Of a DNA stretch of 64,000 nucleotides, positions 34,485 through 42,229 are shown in pieces. Within the stretch, counting starts at the first letter, position 1, and each line of letters starts with the position of its first letter. The notes under the pieces are model-generated. The model searched no databases, was not told where the DNA came from, and saw nothing but the letters and a program-made list of their open reading frames with translations. The stretch comes from Cupriavidus necator (GTDB lineage Bacteria; Pseudomonadota; Gammaproteobacteria; Burkholderiales; Burkholderiaceae), in NCBI GenBank assembly GCA_022041995.1, contig CP074390.1:2294001-2358000 (forward strand). The letters run 5' to 3'. The translations under genes and the position numbers were made by a program.

Positions 34485-35255
34485 TCAACGGCGCTTGAAA
34501 ACAGGGGCGCGGCGCGCGGCCATGGCGGCGACGCCCTCGCGGAAGTCTTCGCTGCGGAACTGCCCGTGCTGGATCGCCAGCTCGCGCTGGTTGATCTCGG
34601 CGATGCGGTCGGCCAGCCCTTCGCGCAGCGTGGCGCGCGTGGTTTCCACGGCCAGCGGGGCAGAAGCGGCGATCTCTTGCGCCAGGGCCATGGCGCGGGC
34701 ACTGACCTGCGCCTTTTCCACCAGTTCGTCGGCCAGGCCGATCTCGACGGCGTCGGTGCCGGTGATGCGCCGGCCGGTGTAGAACAGCAGCGCGGCCTGC
34801 TGCTCGCCCACCAGCCGCGGCAGCGTCAGGCTCATGCCGAAACCGGGGTGAAAGCCCAGCCGGTTGAAGTTGGCGCTGAAGCGCGCCTCGGCGCAGGTCA
34901 CGCGGAAGTCCGCCACCAGCGCCAGCCCCATGCCGGCGCCGATGGCGGCGCCTTCCACCGCGGCCACGATCGGCTTGCGGTTGCGGTAGAGCCTCATCGC
35001 ATGCGCGTAGAAGCCGCCCGGATCGTTGGCGACCTCGCCCTGGCCGGCGCCGCTGAAGTCGGCGCCGGCGCAGAACGCGCTGACGCCGGATGCCAGCACG
35101 ATGGCGCGGCAGTCGTGGTCGTCGTCCAGCGCCTGCAGGGCGTCGGCCAGGCGCCGCATGATGTCGGCATCGACAAAATTGTGCGGCGGGCGGGACAGGA
35201 CGATGCGGGCTACGTGGCCTTCATGGGTGACCTGGATATTGGCGTCGGTTGACAT
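34485..35255 (-). CDS. Enoyl-CoA hydratase/isomerase family protein
   Basis: This 256-aa crotonase-fold protein adds water to, or isomerises, an enoyl-CoA. It has the oxyanion-hole segments SGVSAFCAGADFSGAG and VEGAAIGAGMGLALVADFRV. The usual second catalytic Glu region is replaced by ANFNRLGFHPGFGMSLTLPR, so the exact reaction could differ. First gene of the second operon. ATG 35255 follows GGAGGAGC. Confidence 0.88.
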   Translation of the reverse strand: MSTDANIQVTHEGHVARIVLSRPPHNFVDADIMRRLADALQALDDDHDCRAIVLASGVSAFCAGADFSGAGQGEVANDPGGFYAHAMRLYRNRKPIVAAVEGAAIGAGMGLALVADFRVTCAEARFSANFNRLGFHPGFGMSLTLPRLVGEQQAALLFYTGRRITGTDAVEIGLADELVEKAQVSARAMALAQEIAASAPLAVETTRATLREGLADRIAEINQRELAIQHGQFRSEDFREGVAAMAARRAPVFKRR

Positions 35256-35337
35256 GCGGGGCGCTCCTCCGTGGTGGGCCGGCTTGGGGCCGGGATGCAC
35301 ACAGTATTCGCGCCGCGCGGCCGTACCGCTATACTCG

Positions 35338-35356
35338 AATTTCAGTAACTGAAATT
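35338..35356. promoter_or_regulatory. Perfect palindrome, candidate IclR-type operator
   Basis: AATTTCAGT-A-ACTGAAATT is a 19-bp perfect palindrome. A TATACT -10-like hexamer ends at 35335, so a bound regulator would cover the start site of the IclR gene. The site also lies 83 bp ahead of the divergent hydratase operon. Confidence 0.65.
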
Positions 35357-35363
35357 ATTGACG

Positions 35364-36200
35364 ATGCCGGACGCCGTCTTGCCAGAGCCCTCCACCCGCC
35401 GCGTCACGCACCAGACCGGCCGCTTTACCCGTGACACCGCTGGCAGCCAGTCGCTGGAGCGCGGGCTGGTGCTGCTGCGGGCCTTCCGCGTTGGCACCAC
35501 CAGCCTGACCAATGCCGAACTGGCGCTGCGCACCGGCCTGCCGCGCCCCACCGTCAGCCGGCTGACGCGCTCGCTGGTGGATGCCGGCTTCCTGCGCTAT
35601 GACGTGAACGAACGCGCCTACCGGCTGGCGCCGGTGGTGCTGAGCCTGGCCGATGCCTTCCACCAGTCCAGCCGCGCGCCAGACATTGCGCTGCCGCTGA
35701 TGCGCAAGGTGGCCGAGGCCGGCAAGGTCAACGTGGGTCTGGCCGTGGGCGACCATCTGGAGATGGTGTACCTGGCGTCGATCCGGCACAGCCGCGACAG
35801 CGTGTCGCGCACGCGTCGTGTGGTGCCGGGAACACGCGTGCCGATGGAGATGACGGCGATCGGGCTGTCATGGCTGGCAGCGCAGCCTGAGGGGGGGAGG
35901 GAGGATCTGCTGGCCGGCATCGCCGCGCGCCAGGGCGAGGCCTGGGCTGGCATGCGGGCGCAGGTGCTGCGCAGCATTGCGCAGGCGCAGCGGCGCGGCT
36001 ATTGCACCGCGGCCTACCAGCCCGGGCACCTGCTGGCCGTGGGGGCCGCATTCTCTGGGCCGGACCAGCAGCTGTACGGGCTCAATATCAGCTTCCCGTT
36101 CAACGAGAGCGAGCGCAGCCGCGACAATGCCCGCTATGCGGCCCAGCTGGCGCGGCTGGTGGCGGACATCCAGGAGGCCTGGCGCCGCGCCACCGGATAA
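35364..36200 (+). CDS. IclR-family transcriptional regulator
   Basis: This 278-aa regulator has an N-terminal winged helix (SLERGLVLLRAFRVGTTSLTN, then LPRPTVSRLTRSLVDAGFL) and a C-terminal effector domain (GKVNVGLAVGDHLEMVYLAS). It is divergent from the hydratase operon with a perfect palindrome between them, so it very probably controls that operon and itself. The ATG at 35364 is used. A TTG at 35358 is also in frame. Confidence 0.9.
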   Translation: MPDAVLPEPSTRRVTHQTGRFTRDTAGSQSLERGLVLLRAFRVGTTSLTNAELALRTGLPRPTVSRLTRSLVDAGFLRYDVNERAYRLAPVVLSLADAFHQSSRAPDIALPLMRKVAEAGKVNVGLAVGDHLEMVYLASIRHSRDSVSRTRRVVPGTRVPMEMTAIGLSWLAAQPEGGREDLLAGIAARQGEAWAGMRAQVLRSIAQAQRRGYCTAAYQPGHLLAVGAAFSGPDQQLYGLNISFPFNESERSRDNARYAAQLARLVADIQEAWRRATG

Positions 36201-36207
36201 TCTGGAC

Positions 36208-37086
36208 TCAGTACACCGACGGCATGCCTGCGGGCCGGTTCTTGAAGCGCCGGTGGATCCAGTAATACTGCTCCGGCATGGTGGCGATCTGGGTTTCGAG
36301 GAAGGCATTCATGCGGCGCGCATCTTCCTCAACGCTGCCTGAGGGAAAGCCTTCCAGCGGGTCGAATATGCGCAGCCGGTAGCCGCGGTAGTCGGGCAGC
36401 ACTTCGGTGGTGAATGGCACCACGCGCGCGCCGGTCATGCCGGCCAGGCGCGAGGCCGAAGTCAGCGTGCAGGCCGGCACGCCAAAGAACGGCACAAACA
36501 CCGAATCGTTGATGCCGAAATCCATGTCCGACGCCAGCATCACCGGGCAGCCGGCGCGCAGCGTGCGCACCACCTGCTTGCCGCTGCCGCTGCGCGGGAT
36601 CATCTCGGCGCCAAAGCGACCGCGCTGCGTGCGCGAGATTTCTTCCAGCATCGTGCTGGACATCCTGGTGTACAGCGAGGCCACCGGGTGGCGCATCGAA
36701 TAGAACATGCAGCCGGCCTCGATGCCGACGAAATGGAAGCCCATGAAGATGGTCGGATGCTCCGCGCACGAGGCCAGGTCGATGCGCGTGTCCAGTTCCA
36801 CCAGCTTGCCCAGGCGCTCGGCGCTGCCGAACCACTGCACGCCGCGCTCCAGGTAGCTGCGCAGGACGTGGCCGAAGTGGTTCCGTGCCAGCTTGTCCCG
36901 CGTGTCTGCATCCATGTCCGGGAAGCACAGGGACAGGTTGGTATGGACAATGCGCCGGCGGCGGCTGGGGATGCGATACAGCAGCTTGCCGATCGCATCG
37001 CCCAGGCGTGCGGTGACACCGTACGGCAGGGCGGCGACGAGCTTGAAGACTGCGATGGTGAGCGCGGCCTGGAGCCGGTGTTTCAT
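36208..37086 (-). CDS. Lipid A biosynthesis (LpxL/HtrB-type) acyltransferase-like protein
   Basis: This 292-aa membrane-associated acyltransferase has an N-terminal hydrophobic segment. It carries RRRIVHTNLSLCFPDM and the catalytic HX4E motif in GFHFVGIEAG, and it has RGGD-like and DMDFG blocks. The family adds secondary acyl chains to lipid A or related lipids at the inner membrane. A second copy outside the main lpx loci is common in this group, so the exact acceptor is uncertain. It converges with the IclR gene (7-bp gap). Confidence 0.82.
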   Translation of the reverse strand: MKHRLQAALTIAVFKLVAALPYGVTARLGDAIGKLLYRIPSRRRRIVHTNLSLCFPDMDADTRDKLARNHFGHVLRSYLERGVQWFGSAERLGKLVELDTRIDLASCAEHPTIFMGFHFVGIEAGCMFYSMRHPVASLYTRMSSTMLEEISRTQRGRFGAEMIPRSGSGKQVVRTLRAGCPVMLASDMDFGINDSVFVPFFGVPACTLTSASRLAGMTGARVVPFTTEVLPDYRGYRLRIFDPLEGFPSGSVEEDARRMNAFLETQIATMPEQYYWIHRRFKNRPAGMPSVY

Positions 37087-37576
37087 GAATATCCTAGGGA
37101 GCGGCAGCGGCGGCTGGGACAATGGCCCCGGGCAGGCGGCTGCGCGGCAATAATTCGGCGCCACCGGCTGGTGGCGAACGGGATGCACGCGAACGACAGG
37201 AAGAGCGAGGGCCGGCCCCCGGCACGTGCCTGGCGCCTGGCGCGGCACGGTGTGCGCGTCGCGGGCTGATAAAGCAAGGCGCGGCGCGCGGGCTGATGGG
37301 CGGCGTGGGTGCGCTATGCGTGGCTGCGCAAACTTTTTCCGAAGGGCGCACTGTAGCACGACGGGCCGCTGCCCGGCGATGACGGTTACTACCAGTAGCA
37401 AACCAAGCGAGATTATTGCAGCGCCTGCGGGATTCCGCGGAAATGCCCTGGCAGGGGCAGGGCATTTCTGACTGTGGCGGTGCGGTCCGGAGAAAGGAAA
37501 ATGGCGCGGAATAATACGCGCGGACGGCGTCGCCACGCCTGCAATAATGACCGGCGGATTATCCGGGAGGAATTGC
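37087..37576. other. Intergenic region with a perfect hairpin
   Basis: No supported gene in 490 bp. The main structure is AAATGCCCTG (37441-37450) pairing with CAGGGCATTT (37458-37467), a perfect 10-bp stem with a 7-nt loop and no T-tract. It could end transcription of the minus-strand gene at 37577-37954. The rest presumably contains the promoter of the acyltransferase gene, which I could not define. Confidence 0.45.
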
Positions 37577-37954
37577 TCAGGGCTTTTTCAACTCGCCCAG
37601 ATAGTAATTGACCTCGGCCAGCAATGCGCGGTGGAATTCCGCCGGCAGGACATGGTCATCGGTCAGCGACATCAACTGGTTAATGCGCTGGCGGAAGCGC
37701 TGCTCGGCGCTGGCGCGCGCCGCTGGCGGCAGGCCCGTGGTCAGCGAGCACAGCAGCTCGCGCATCACCAGCAGGCGCGCACCATACTGGATCATGGCAT
37801 CGCCTTGTGTCTTGAGGTTTTGCGCCAACTGTTCCGGCATCGATTTGCCCGGCTCGCCAGGCGTAGCCGGCGCGGGAGTTGCGGCGGCGTTGTGGTCATT
37901 CTTGTCGGGCGCGGCCGCGCCGGTCTTTTTTCCAAGCATAGTGATCCTGAACAT
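37577..37954 (-). CDS. Hypothetical protein
   Basis: This 125-aa soluble protein has an Ala/Pro-rich N-terminal linker and a helical C-terminal domain (PEQLAQNLKTQGDAMIQYGA...RFRQRINQLMSLTDDHVLP). GGGAG precedes the ATG. I recognise no family. It lies 130 bp downstream of flhC on the same strand and might belong to the same unit. Confidence 0.55.
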   Translation of the reverse strand: MFRITMLGKKTGAAAPDKNDHNAAATPAPATPGEPGKSMPEQLAQNLKTQGDAMIQYGARLLVMRELLCSLTTGLPPAARASAEQRFRQRINQLMSLTDDHVLPAEFHRALLAEVNYYLGELKKP

Positions 37955-38084
37955 GGGCGAGGCTCCCTGGTACAAGCGGGGCCGGCCTGAAACGCCGGCG
38001 GCCTGGATGGCAGAAGCACTCATCATGGAAGTCTGCCGTGCACCGGACTGTGCGGCGGCAGACACTGGGACGCCCAGCGCGGCG

Positions 38085-38696
38085 TCAGCCGGCCAACGCA
38101 GCCGGCGCGGGTTTGCGGCCCTTGCCTGCGCGCGCCGGCGGCAGGCATAGCCCGCAGACGTAGCGGTGGCGCGCATCGTCGGCCTGCACGACGTACTCAC
38201 CCCCGCAGTCCCTGCAGCGCGCCAGTTGCAGCATGCCGCGCTCATAGAAGCGCACCAGCGTCCAGGCGCGGGTAAAGCTCAGCTGCGCGGCCTCGCCGGT
38301 GGCGCACAGCTGTTCGCGGTACATGCGGTAGCTGGACAAGACCGCGCGGATCCCGTCCAGGCCGCCGCGGCTGGTCATGAAGCGGTAGGCGCCAAGCAGC
38401 ATCGAGGCATGGGCATTCGGGCGCCAGGTGACAAACCAGTCCGTGGAGAACGGCAACATGCCCTTGGGCGGCGATACCCCGCACAGCTCCTTGTACAGCC
38501 GGATCAGCCTCACGCGTGGCAGCGACACTTCGGATTCCAGCACCTGCAGGCGGGCGCCCAGGCCGATCATCTCGATCGCCAGGCGGATCTGCTCAACATC
38601 CTGCAGCATGCTCTTGCCGGGAAGCGGGGGCCTGGCGCGCGGAACCGGGGCCGGTGAGCCGGCCACAGCCATGCCGGCGATATCGTGTACATCCAT
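38085..38696 (-). CDS. flhC: FlhC-family flagellar regulator, without an adjacent flhD
   Basis: This 203-aa FlhC homologue has the helical DNA-binding core (EQIRLAIEMIGLGARLQVLE) and the C-terminal zinc site CRDCGGEY...YVCGLC with four cysteines. FlhC works as FlhD4C2 to switch on flagellar and other operons. No flhD lies upstream or downstream here, so this copy would need a partner encoded elsewhere or have a separate role. An N-terminal extension of about 28 residues (Pro/Ala-rich) is present. AGGAGGAG precedes the ATG. Confidence 0.85.
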   Translation of the reverse strand: MDVHDIAGMAVAGSPAPVPRARPPLPGKSMLQDVEQIRLAIEMIGLGARLQVLESEVSLPRVRLIRLYKELCGVSPPKGMLPFSTDWFVTWRPNAHASMLLGAYRFMTSRGGLDGIRAVLSSYRMYREQLCATGEAAQLSFTRAWTLVRFYERGMLQLARCRDCGGEYVVQADDARHRYVCGLCLPPARAGKGRKPAPAALAG

Positions 38697-39058
38697 GGGT
38701 CTCCTCCTGGGATATATCGGAAATGGGCGCGGGCAAAATGCCGGTTGCTGATCCGGCTTGCCCGAGCCTGTCTCCGATAACCATGACCCGGCGGGTCACC
38801 GTGCGCGGCACGGTCTCTCGCGGGTCCGGGGCTTAGGTTTCTCGTAGTCGAGGAGGATTTTTGGATCGATCAGGAAGTTATAACCATGACATGCATCAAC
38901 AATCATATTTTCACGATTATTGTGTGTCATGCACGTCGCCCGGATTTGACCATCCCTACCCCGGTGTAGGAGAAGTGCCCGCACGTAATCGGACTGGCGC
39001 CGATTTCATTGGCGGGCCCGTGGACTACGCTGCAAGAACACCAACGGCGGAGCGATCC
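38697..39058. other. Intergenic region upstream of flhC
   Basis: No supported gene. It contains an AT-rich island (38860-38935) in otherwise GC-rich DNA, with an imperfect inverted repeat CAATCAT / ATTATTG. This probably holds promoters for the divergent flhC and small plus-strand gene, but I cannot place them exactly. Confidence 0.4.
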
Positions 39059-39268
39059 ATGGCTGCGAACTTCCTGATCAGGCAGACGGCGCAAGGCTGG
39101 GAACTGACGGTCGAAAGTGCCCGCAAGGGCCTGGTGCACTGCGAGGATCGCGAAATCGCCGTCAGCATCGGCCTGGCCGCGGCCAGGCGGCGTGGCGTCG
39201 GGCTGATCGTGCAGGAAGAAGAGGGCGGCAATGGCATTTCGCGCGGCATCACACCGCTGGCTGCCTGA
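39059..39268 (+). CDS. Small hypothetical protein, weakly DUF2188-like
   Basis: This 69-aa protein reads NFLIRQTAQGWELTVESARK...DREIAVSIGLAAARRRGVGLIVQEEEGG. The pattern (a GW strand, a helix with AR, a final strand) loosely resembles the small proteins at 17459 and 52276. GGAG lies upstream of the ATG. Function unknown. Confidence 0.55.
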   Translation: MAANFLIRQTAQGWELTVESARKGLVHCEDREIAVSIGLAAARRRGVGLIVQEEEGGNGISRGITPLAA

Positions 39269-39313
39269 ACGGGCCCGTCCCGCCCCGTAGCGCGGTACGG
39301 CCCTGGCGTGCCA

Positions 39314-39805
39314 TCAGAACACCCCAAGCCCCAACCCCGCCGCCAACCCCTCACCCAACTCCGCGCAACGCGCCAGGTCCCCGGCTTCGATGTGCTTGGG
39401 CGCAAGGATGCGCTCCGGCGTCTGCGCATGCGTACAGACGATCAGCCCCGGCGCCACGCCGTTGAGCCGCCAGCCGGTGGCGATCCGGTCGATCTGGCGC
39501 AGCGCATTCTCGCCATCGCTGCCGGCGCAGATCATGGTGGCGTAGGGGCGGCCGTTGATGCGGTCCAGCGCGGCGTAATAGCAGCGGTCGAAGAAGTCCT
39601 TCATCATCCCTGCCATGGCGGCCAGGTTCTCCGGTGTGGCGAACAGGTAGCCATCGGCGGCAAGGACATCGTCCGGGCCGGCCTCGGCAGCCGTCTTGAG
39701 CACGACCGTGACGCCGGGCTGCTGGCGGGCCGCGTCAGCGGCGGCCTCGGCCATCTGGCGGGTGCCTCCGGTCATGGTGTGATAGACGATCAGCAGCGTT
39801 TTCAT
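39314..39805 (-). CDS. Flavodoxin-family protein
   Basis: This 163-aa flavodoxin-fold protein starts MKTLLIVYHTMTGGTRQMAE, the FMN phosphate-binding loop. It also has GYLFATPENLAAMAGMMKDF, which forms the flavin ring contact. Such proteins act as FMN-dependent reductases or electron carriers in the cytoplasm. Partner and substrate are not evident from the neighbours. Confidence 0.82.
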   Translation of the reverse strand: MKTLLIVYHTMTGGTRQMAEAAADAARQQPGVTVVLKTAAEAGPDDVLAADGYLFATPENLAAMAGMMKDFFDRCYYAALDRINGRPYATMICAGSDGENALRQIDRIATGWRLNGVAPGLIVCTHAQTPERILAPKHIEAGDLARCAELGEGLAAGLGLGVF

Positions 39806-39923
39806 GCTTGCGTGTGGGCTGTGTGCCGTACCTTGATGACTGTATCACGCGGGTCGGCGACGACAGTTATCGTAGAATCCGGGGCAGCGCATCCTGCGCG
39901 CCTGGCGCACGTGCCACCCCTCC

Positions 39924-40031
39924 ATGCCGAAAGCCAAAGCCCCCGCCATTGACCGTTCCGCCAGCGAGCAGGCCATCCAGTTGCTGGATGCCGCCACCGA
40001 TCATGTCCTTGCCAATGGCCTGGGCGATCTC
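39924..40031 (+). pseudogene. 5' part of a tetR-family gene cut by an IS607-type element
   Basis: The frame MPKAKAPAIDRSASEQAIQL, then LDAATDHVLANGLGDL, is the start of a TetR-type DNA-binding domain. It is cut at codon 36 by the mobile element. The frame resumes at 42112 as LRSVADAFGTSHRMLIYYF, exactly the expected helix-turn-helix continuation. The gene is therefore inactivated. Confidence 0.82.
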
Positions 40032-40032
40032 T

Positions 40033-40200
40033 GTTCCATAAAATGTGCTCAAAGTTGAGCATTGGATTTATCCGCACTTCGTTGACGCGGCTTGCGCCGC
40101 CCAACTGAAGCCACCTGACGCTCAGTTGCGCCGGAGGAGCGCGCGAGCAGAATCTGCTTCACCTGGAGGTGAGGCATGTACCGGGTGATTTCCCGGTCGT
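40033..40200 (-). ncRNA. Predicted omega (guide) RNA of the TnpB element
   Basis: TnpB nucleases use an RNA made from the 3' end of tnpB and the right end of the element, running into flanking DNA that supplies the guide. Here a perfect hairpin TGCTCAA-AG-TTGAGCA (40046-40061) overlaps the tnpB stop, about 13 bp before the element end. The flanking guide would read AGAGATCGCCCAGGCCATTG, part of the interrupted tetR. The 5' boundary is a guess. Confidence 0.4.
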
Positions 40201-41440
40201 GAATCCTGTTCCGCACGTTCCGCGCAGCATTGGTGTCCGCCTGAAGAACGTCCCCGTTGACACGGTAAAACTTGTCGCCCTCGCGCTTGCCTTCCAGCAA
40301 GCCCGTGAACGAGTCCATTTGCGACGTGTAGGCGGCGTTGACGACGACGTGCGTCGCTCCACGCTGCGTGCAAACTTCATCGAGCGCTTGAGCCAGTACA
40401 CCTTTGGCCCATGCGCTCATGCGGCGGTTGTAGTTCCGCCACTGCCCCCTTCGCTTGATGGCAGAGGCCAAGTCTTCCGAACCGACCACCGCCGCCTTAC
40501 CCACGATTGTATGCGCGGACTGGTAGGCAATCGTGCGCAACCGCTGCTTCGTGCGGTCCCTGCGCGCCTGCAATTTCACGCATCCGAGGTTGCACTTCCT
40601 GATGCGCTCGGCCTTGGCGATGCGACCGGCTTCGCGATGGGCCTTTTCAAGGGCATGCAGCCGGTTTCGTGCTTTGCCGGTCTTCGAAACCTGGTTGCTG
40701 TAAGCGCTCAGCACAGCGCCGAACGTCTGCCCATGATGCTCGCCATCTGAGTCGGCGAAGGCCTCCGTGTAACCTTTGTCGACGCCAATTTCCCCTGTGC
40801 CGCAGGGGAGCCCTTCGGCCTTCGCTGTAGCGAAGTGGATCTCGACCGCGTCACTCTTCACGATCACACGCAGGTTGCAACCCGTGAGGTCGACGTTCTT
40901 GCCGTTGCTGTTCGTCGTGAGCTCGATCGGAGGGCCGTATTGCCTGGCGATGTGTATGGTGATGACAAGGTGTCCGTTTCTGACGCGGCTCTCATGCTTG
41001 TCCGAGCGGACGATGAACTGATTGTCGCAACGCGAAACGCCGTGCCGAAAGTACTTGCGCATCATCCGGTGCAGGTACTTGTCTTCGAGCCACTTGTCAC
41101 TTTTGAGCAGAGTATAGAGCCGCTTTCGCTCTGCTTCGTCGGAGGTCCGCTTCGCGATGGCCTGTCGCACCTTCGCGCATGCGGCCGCCTTGTATGTCAA
41201 GATGTCGTTGACGGCGTCCTTCGTGGTCTCGGCTCGGATCGTGCCGTCCACCGCGAGCGATGCATACCAGCCGCCAGCAGTCACTTCCTTGCGGATGTCA
41301 GCCGCACTCTTGCCGACGTTCCCCAGCGCGCCGTAGCGACGCCAGAGGTCCGCTCGGACGAACGCCGTCGCCCTGCACACCGCGCGAAGCGCAGGAACGC
41401 ACGAAGACGTCGCATAGAGAGTGCGGGTGACGGTTGTCAT
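40049..41440 (-). CDS. tnpB: TnpB-family RNA-guided nuclease of the IS607-type element
   Basis: This 463-aa protein has RuvC-like catalytic residues: Asp in GVDKGYTE, Glu in VGSEDLAS and Asp in QADTNAARN. Between the last two, where most TnpB proteins carry a CPxCG...CxxCG zinc finger, this one has YTSQMDSFTGLLEGKREGDK with no cysteines. TnpB cuts DNA at sites matching the omega RNA guide and helps retain the element at its donor site. It overlaps the end of the recombinase gene by 4 bp. The missing zinc finger defines a divergent subgroup; nuclease activity is inferred from the intact RuvC triad. Confidence 0.85.
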   Translation of the reverse strand: MTTVTRTLYATSSCVPALRAVCRATAFVRADLWRRYGALGNVGKSAADIRKEVTAGGWYASLAVDGTIRAETTKDAVNDILTYKAAACAKVRQAIAKRTSDEAERKRLYTLLKSDKWLEDKYLHRMMRKYFRHGVSRCDNQFIVRSDKHESRVRNGHLVITIHIARQYGPPIELTTNSNGKNVDLTGCNLRVIVKSDAVEIHFATAKAEGLPCGTGEIGVDKGYTEAFADSDGEHHGQTFGAVLSAYSNQVSKTGKARNRLHALEKAHREAGRIAKAERIRKCNLGCVKLQARRDRTKQRLRTIAYQSAHTIVGKAAVVGSEDLASAIKRRGQWRNYNRRMSAWAKGVLAQALDEVCTQRGATHVVVNAAYTSQMDSFTGLLEGKREGDKFYRVNGDVLQADTNAARNVRNRIHDREITRYMPHLQVKQILLARSSGATERQVASVGRRKPRQRSADKSNAQL

Positions 41441-42058
41441 CCCAGAATTTCCTTCGGTTCCTTGCTACCCGGATAGTCTTCCTTGATCTGCTTCTTGTCC
41501 TTGCGCATGCCGTACAGGCGGCATGAGAACGTATGGACGATGGCAAGCAGGTCCTCAACCATTTCCTGCTCTGGCGACAGCGGTTCCTGATTAACCACGA
41601 CGATCTCGCACCCGTTCTCGCGCGCAAGATGGTCGAGCAGGTCGAATCCGAAGCGAACGAGCCTATCTTTGTGGGCGATGAGAACTCGCTCAATCTCACC
41701 ACGCTGGATGCGCTCAATCAGCACGAGGAAACGCTCGCGCTTGAAGTTCATGCCGCCGCCGACTTCCTGAATCCACTCGTCGACAGCATGCGCCAGCCCG
41801 GCAGTATTCCTCCATCGCCGCTACCTGAGATTGCAAGTCGTCGCGCTGCCCAGCGCTACTGACGCGGCAGTACACGACTGTCGATCGCTTCTCAGGTCCG
41901 CCGCCAAGCATCGCCCGAACATCGGACTCGTCAAAGTATCGATGCCCGGAAGGCAGGCGCTTAGCCGCCAGGATGCCCTCGCGCTCCCAGCGGCGCACCG
42001 TACTCGGAGCCCGTCCGATGCGCTTTGCGAAATCGTTGATCCGATAAACCTTACTCAT
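41437..42058 (-). pseudogene. tnpA: IS607-type serine recombinase (TnpA), frameshifted
   Basis: The first frame (42058 down to about 41790) reads MSKVYRINDFAKRIGRAPST (MerR-like DNA-binding helix), then TVVYCRVSSAGQRDDLQSQV, with the catalytic serine in RVSS. The second frame (about 41790 to 41437) reads AVDEWIQEVGGGMNFKRERF, then KDRLVRFGFDLL, the rest of the recombinase. They are joined by removing one base (or adding two) near 41786-41795. Either the element has lost its own recombinase or this is a sequence error. Confidence 0.8.
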
Positions 42059-42111
42059 GGCGAGTAATCATAGATAGGTTTGAGCAGGAATGAAGTATCA
42101 GTTGCTTTGCT

Positions 42112-42229
42112 CCTTGCGCAGTGTGGCGGATGCGTTTGGCACAAGCCATCGCATGCTGATCTACTACTTCAGCTCCGGGGATGGCTTCTGGCAGGCACTG
42201 TTGCCTCGCATCCGCCACGCGGAGCGGGG
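42112..42229 (+). pseudogene. Continuation of the interrupted tetR gene, 3' truncated
   Basis: In the frame that continues 39924-40031, this reads LRSVADAFGTSHRMLIYYFS, then SGDGFWQALLPRIRHAERG. This is the TetR helix-turn-helix and start of the ligand domain. It then runs into the 3' end of the opposite-strand Bug gene, so the ligand domain is missing. The tetR was therefore truncated as well as interrupted. Confidence 0.75.

Larger units (their letters stand above)
40032..42111 (-). mobile_element. IS607-family element (about 2.08 kb) with serine recombinase and TnpB
   Basis: Two minus-strand genes, an IS607-type serine recombinase and a TnpB, lie inside a split tetR gene. Restoring the tetR frame (GATCTC followed by TCCTTGCGC) places the ends within one dinucleotide. 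On the minus strand the left junction reads AAGG-AG-CAAAG, the right junction reads GGAAC-AG-AGATCG, and the empty site reads AAGG-AG-AGATCG. The shared AG is the 2-bp core expected from a serine recombinase. There are no terminal inverted repeats or target duplication, as in IS607. Confidence 0.85.

Noticed and set aside
37441..37467. Perfect hairpin in the acyltransferase upstream region as a terminator
   Set aside because: No T-tract follows on either strand, so it is only mentioned as a structure.
40049..41440. Cas12-type effector with a CRISPR array
   Set aside because: RuvC order, size and neighbouring serine recombinase fit TnpB; no repeats of CRISPR type are present in the window.
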